The translations under genes were made by a program, and so were the position numbers. DNA of 64,000 nucleotides from contig NZ_CP009556.1 of the NCBI RefSeq assembly GCF_000959365.1, positions 2,480,001-2,544,000 of the forward strand, given 5' to 3'. This stretch comes from Burkholderia oklahomensis C6786 (GTDB lineage Bacteria; Pseudomonadota; Gammaproteobacteria; Burkholderiales; Burkholderiaceae). The notes under the pieces are model-generated. The model saw nothing but the letters and a program-made list of their open reading frames with translations. It was not told the origin of the DNA and searched no databases. Within the stretch, counting starts at the first letter, position 1; each line of letters opens with the position of its first letter. Shown in pieces: positions 63,189 through 64,000 of this stretch.

Positions 63189-64000
63189 GACGCACTCCCG
63201 TGAATTGCCAGCGCGCGGCCGGCGGAAAGAAGTTGCGGTACGTCGCGCGCGCGTGTCCCGGCGGCGTCGCCACGCTGCTGCCGCGCAGCACCTGCTGCCC
63301 GACCATGAACTTGCCGTTGTATTCCGCCGCCACGCCCGCCATCGGACGAAAGCCCGGATACGGATCGTACGACGAGCGCGTCCACTGCCACACGCGGCCC
63401 GTCATCTGCGCGATGCCCGGCGCATCGAACGCCGCCTCCCATTCGGCTTCGGTCGGCAAGCGCGCGCGCGCCCATTCCGCGTAAGCGGCCGCTTCGTAGA
63501 AACTCACGTGCGAGACGGGCGCGTCGCGCACGAGCGGCCGCAGCCCTTCGAATCCGAACTCGCGCCAGCCGAGCCCTTCGCCGCCGTCGGACGCGATCCA
63601 GTACAGCGGCGCCTTCAATCCGTCGCGCTGGACCATCGCCCAGCCGTCGGACAGCCAGCACTCCGGACGCGAGTAGCCGCCGTCATCGATGAACGCCGCG
63701 TATTCGCCGTTCGTCACGAGCCGCTCGGCGATCTCGTACGGCCGCAGGATCGTCCGATGACGCGGCCGCTCGTTGTCGAACGAAAAGCCGCGGCCGTCGT
63801 GGCCGATCTCGACGATGCCGCCCTGCCGCGGCAGCCAGCGCGCGGCGCCGTTCGCGCGCGGCGCGTCGTCGGCCGGCGTCGCGTCGCTTCGGTAGGCGGG
63901 CAGCAGCGGATTCAGCGAGAACGCGTGCAGGATGTCGGTGAGGATCAGTTCCTGATGCTGCTGCTCGTGATGCAGGCCGAGCGTGATCTCCGGCTCCATC
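63172..64000 (-). CDS. egtB: Ergothioneine biosynthesis protein EgtB (sulfoxide synthase), C-terminal part
   Basis: About 276 residues of the C-terminal part are visible; the start lies beyond 64000. The iron-binding HX3HXE of the DinB-like domain is at the edge (LHHEQQHQELILTDIL). A FGE-sulfatase-type domain follows (ARLPTEAEWEAAFDAPGIAQ, VWQWTRSSYDPYPGFRPMAG, RNFFPPAARWQFTGVRLARD). The enzyme joins hercynine to a thiol donor with oxygen. With egtD it is a two-gene ergothioneine unit; egtC, egtA and egtE are not in the window. Confidence 0.92.
   Translation of the reverse strand, partial: MEPEITLGLHHEQQHQELILTDILHAFSLNPLLPAYRSDATPADDAPRANGAARWLPRQGGIVEIGHDGRGFSFDNERPRHRTILRPYEIAERLVTNGEYAAFIDDGGYSRPECWLSDGWAMVQRDGLKAPLYWIASDGGEGLGWREFGFEGLRPLVRDAPVSHVSFYEAAAYAEWARARLPTEAEWEAAFDAPGIAQMTGRVWQWTRSSYDPYPGFRPMAGVAAEYNGKFMVGQQVLRGSSVATPPGHARATYRNFFPPAARWQFTGVRLARDI

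Overview
The window looks like chromosomal DNA of a Burkholderia of the pseudomallei group, probably the second chromosome. The base composition is very GC-rich with strong G/C at third codon positions. The gene set (beta-alanine catabolism, RND pump with two-component system, MocR and LysR regulators, EgtB/EgtD, a second accA) is typical of that genus. The genus call is inference from composition and protein resemblance; no database search was possible.

Layout. 1-2.3 kb: an amino-acid permease (cut by the window edge), a divergent LuxR-type regulator and a small secreted protein. 2.5-10.9 kb: a mosaic of insertion sequences. It runs IS256 fragment, IS66 element with a nonsense mutation in tnpC, IS630 fragment, IS3 scrap, a DUF3472-like secreted protein in AT-rich DNA, IS6 fragment, truncated tyrosine recombinase with a small partner gene, and a nearly intact IS701 element whose transposase is split at an A8 run. 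10.9-15.9 kb: a LytM-like lipoprotein, then mmsA and an omega-aminotransferase with a divergent LysR regulator, a beta-alanine to acetyl-CoA route.

15.9-25.6 kb is a looser, accessory-looking region of lower coding density. It holds a CheD/CNF-like putative glutamine deamidase, a cupin, a hydrolase remnant, a small secreted protein in AT-rich DNA, a metallophosphoesterase with a second accA, a decayed luxR, a Cys-rich gene broken by an in-frame UGA and a small helical protein. 25.6-32.2 kb is a four-gene operon (HlyD-like adaptor, secreted six-hairpin-type hydrolase, PilZ-bearing GT2 synthase, TolC/NodT-like outer-membrane lipoprotein). It looks like a c-di-GMP-controlled exopolysaccharide synthase coupled to an efflux-type exporter, and is the most interesting system here.

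32.9-40.2 kb: a chemoreceptor, a large APC transporter, an acyl-CoA synthetase and a divergent Crp/Fnr regulator. 40.8-49.7 kb: an RND efflux operon (pump, adaptor, outer-membrane factor) followed by an OmpR-type regulator and histidine kinase, with overlapping start/stop codons and a 17-copy 9-bp repeat inside the outer-membrane gene. 49.8-56.1 kb: housekeeping-like single genes (FMN-binding protein, MocR regulator, SDR, lipoprotein, AI-2E transporter, GNAT, FabI paralogue). 56.7-59.8 kb: an electrophile-defence unit (Old Yellow Enzyme, DJ-1/PfpI, NemR-like TetR) with two identical 20-bp operators. 59.9-64 kb: a patatin phospholipase, a DUF3455 protein and the ergothioneine genes egtD and egtB (the latter cut by the window edge).
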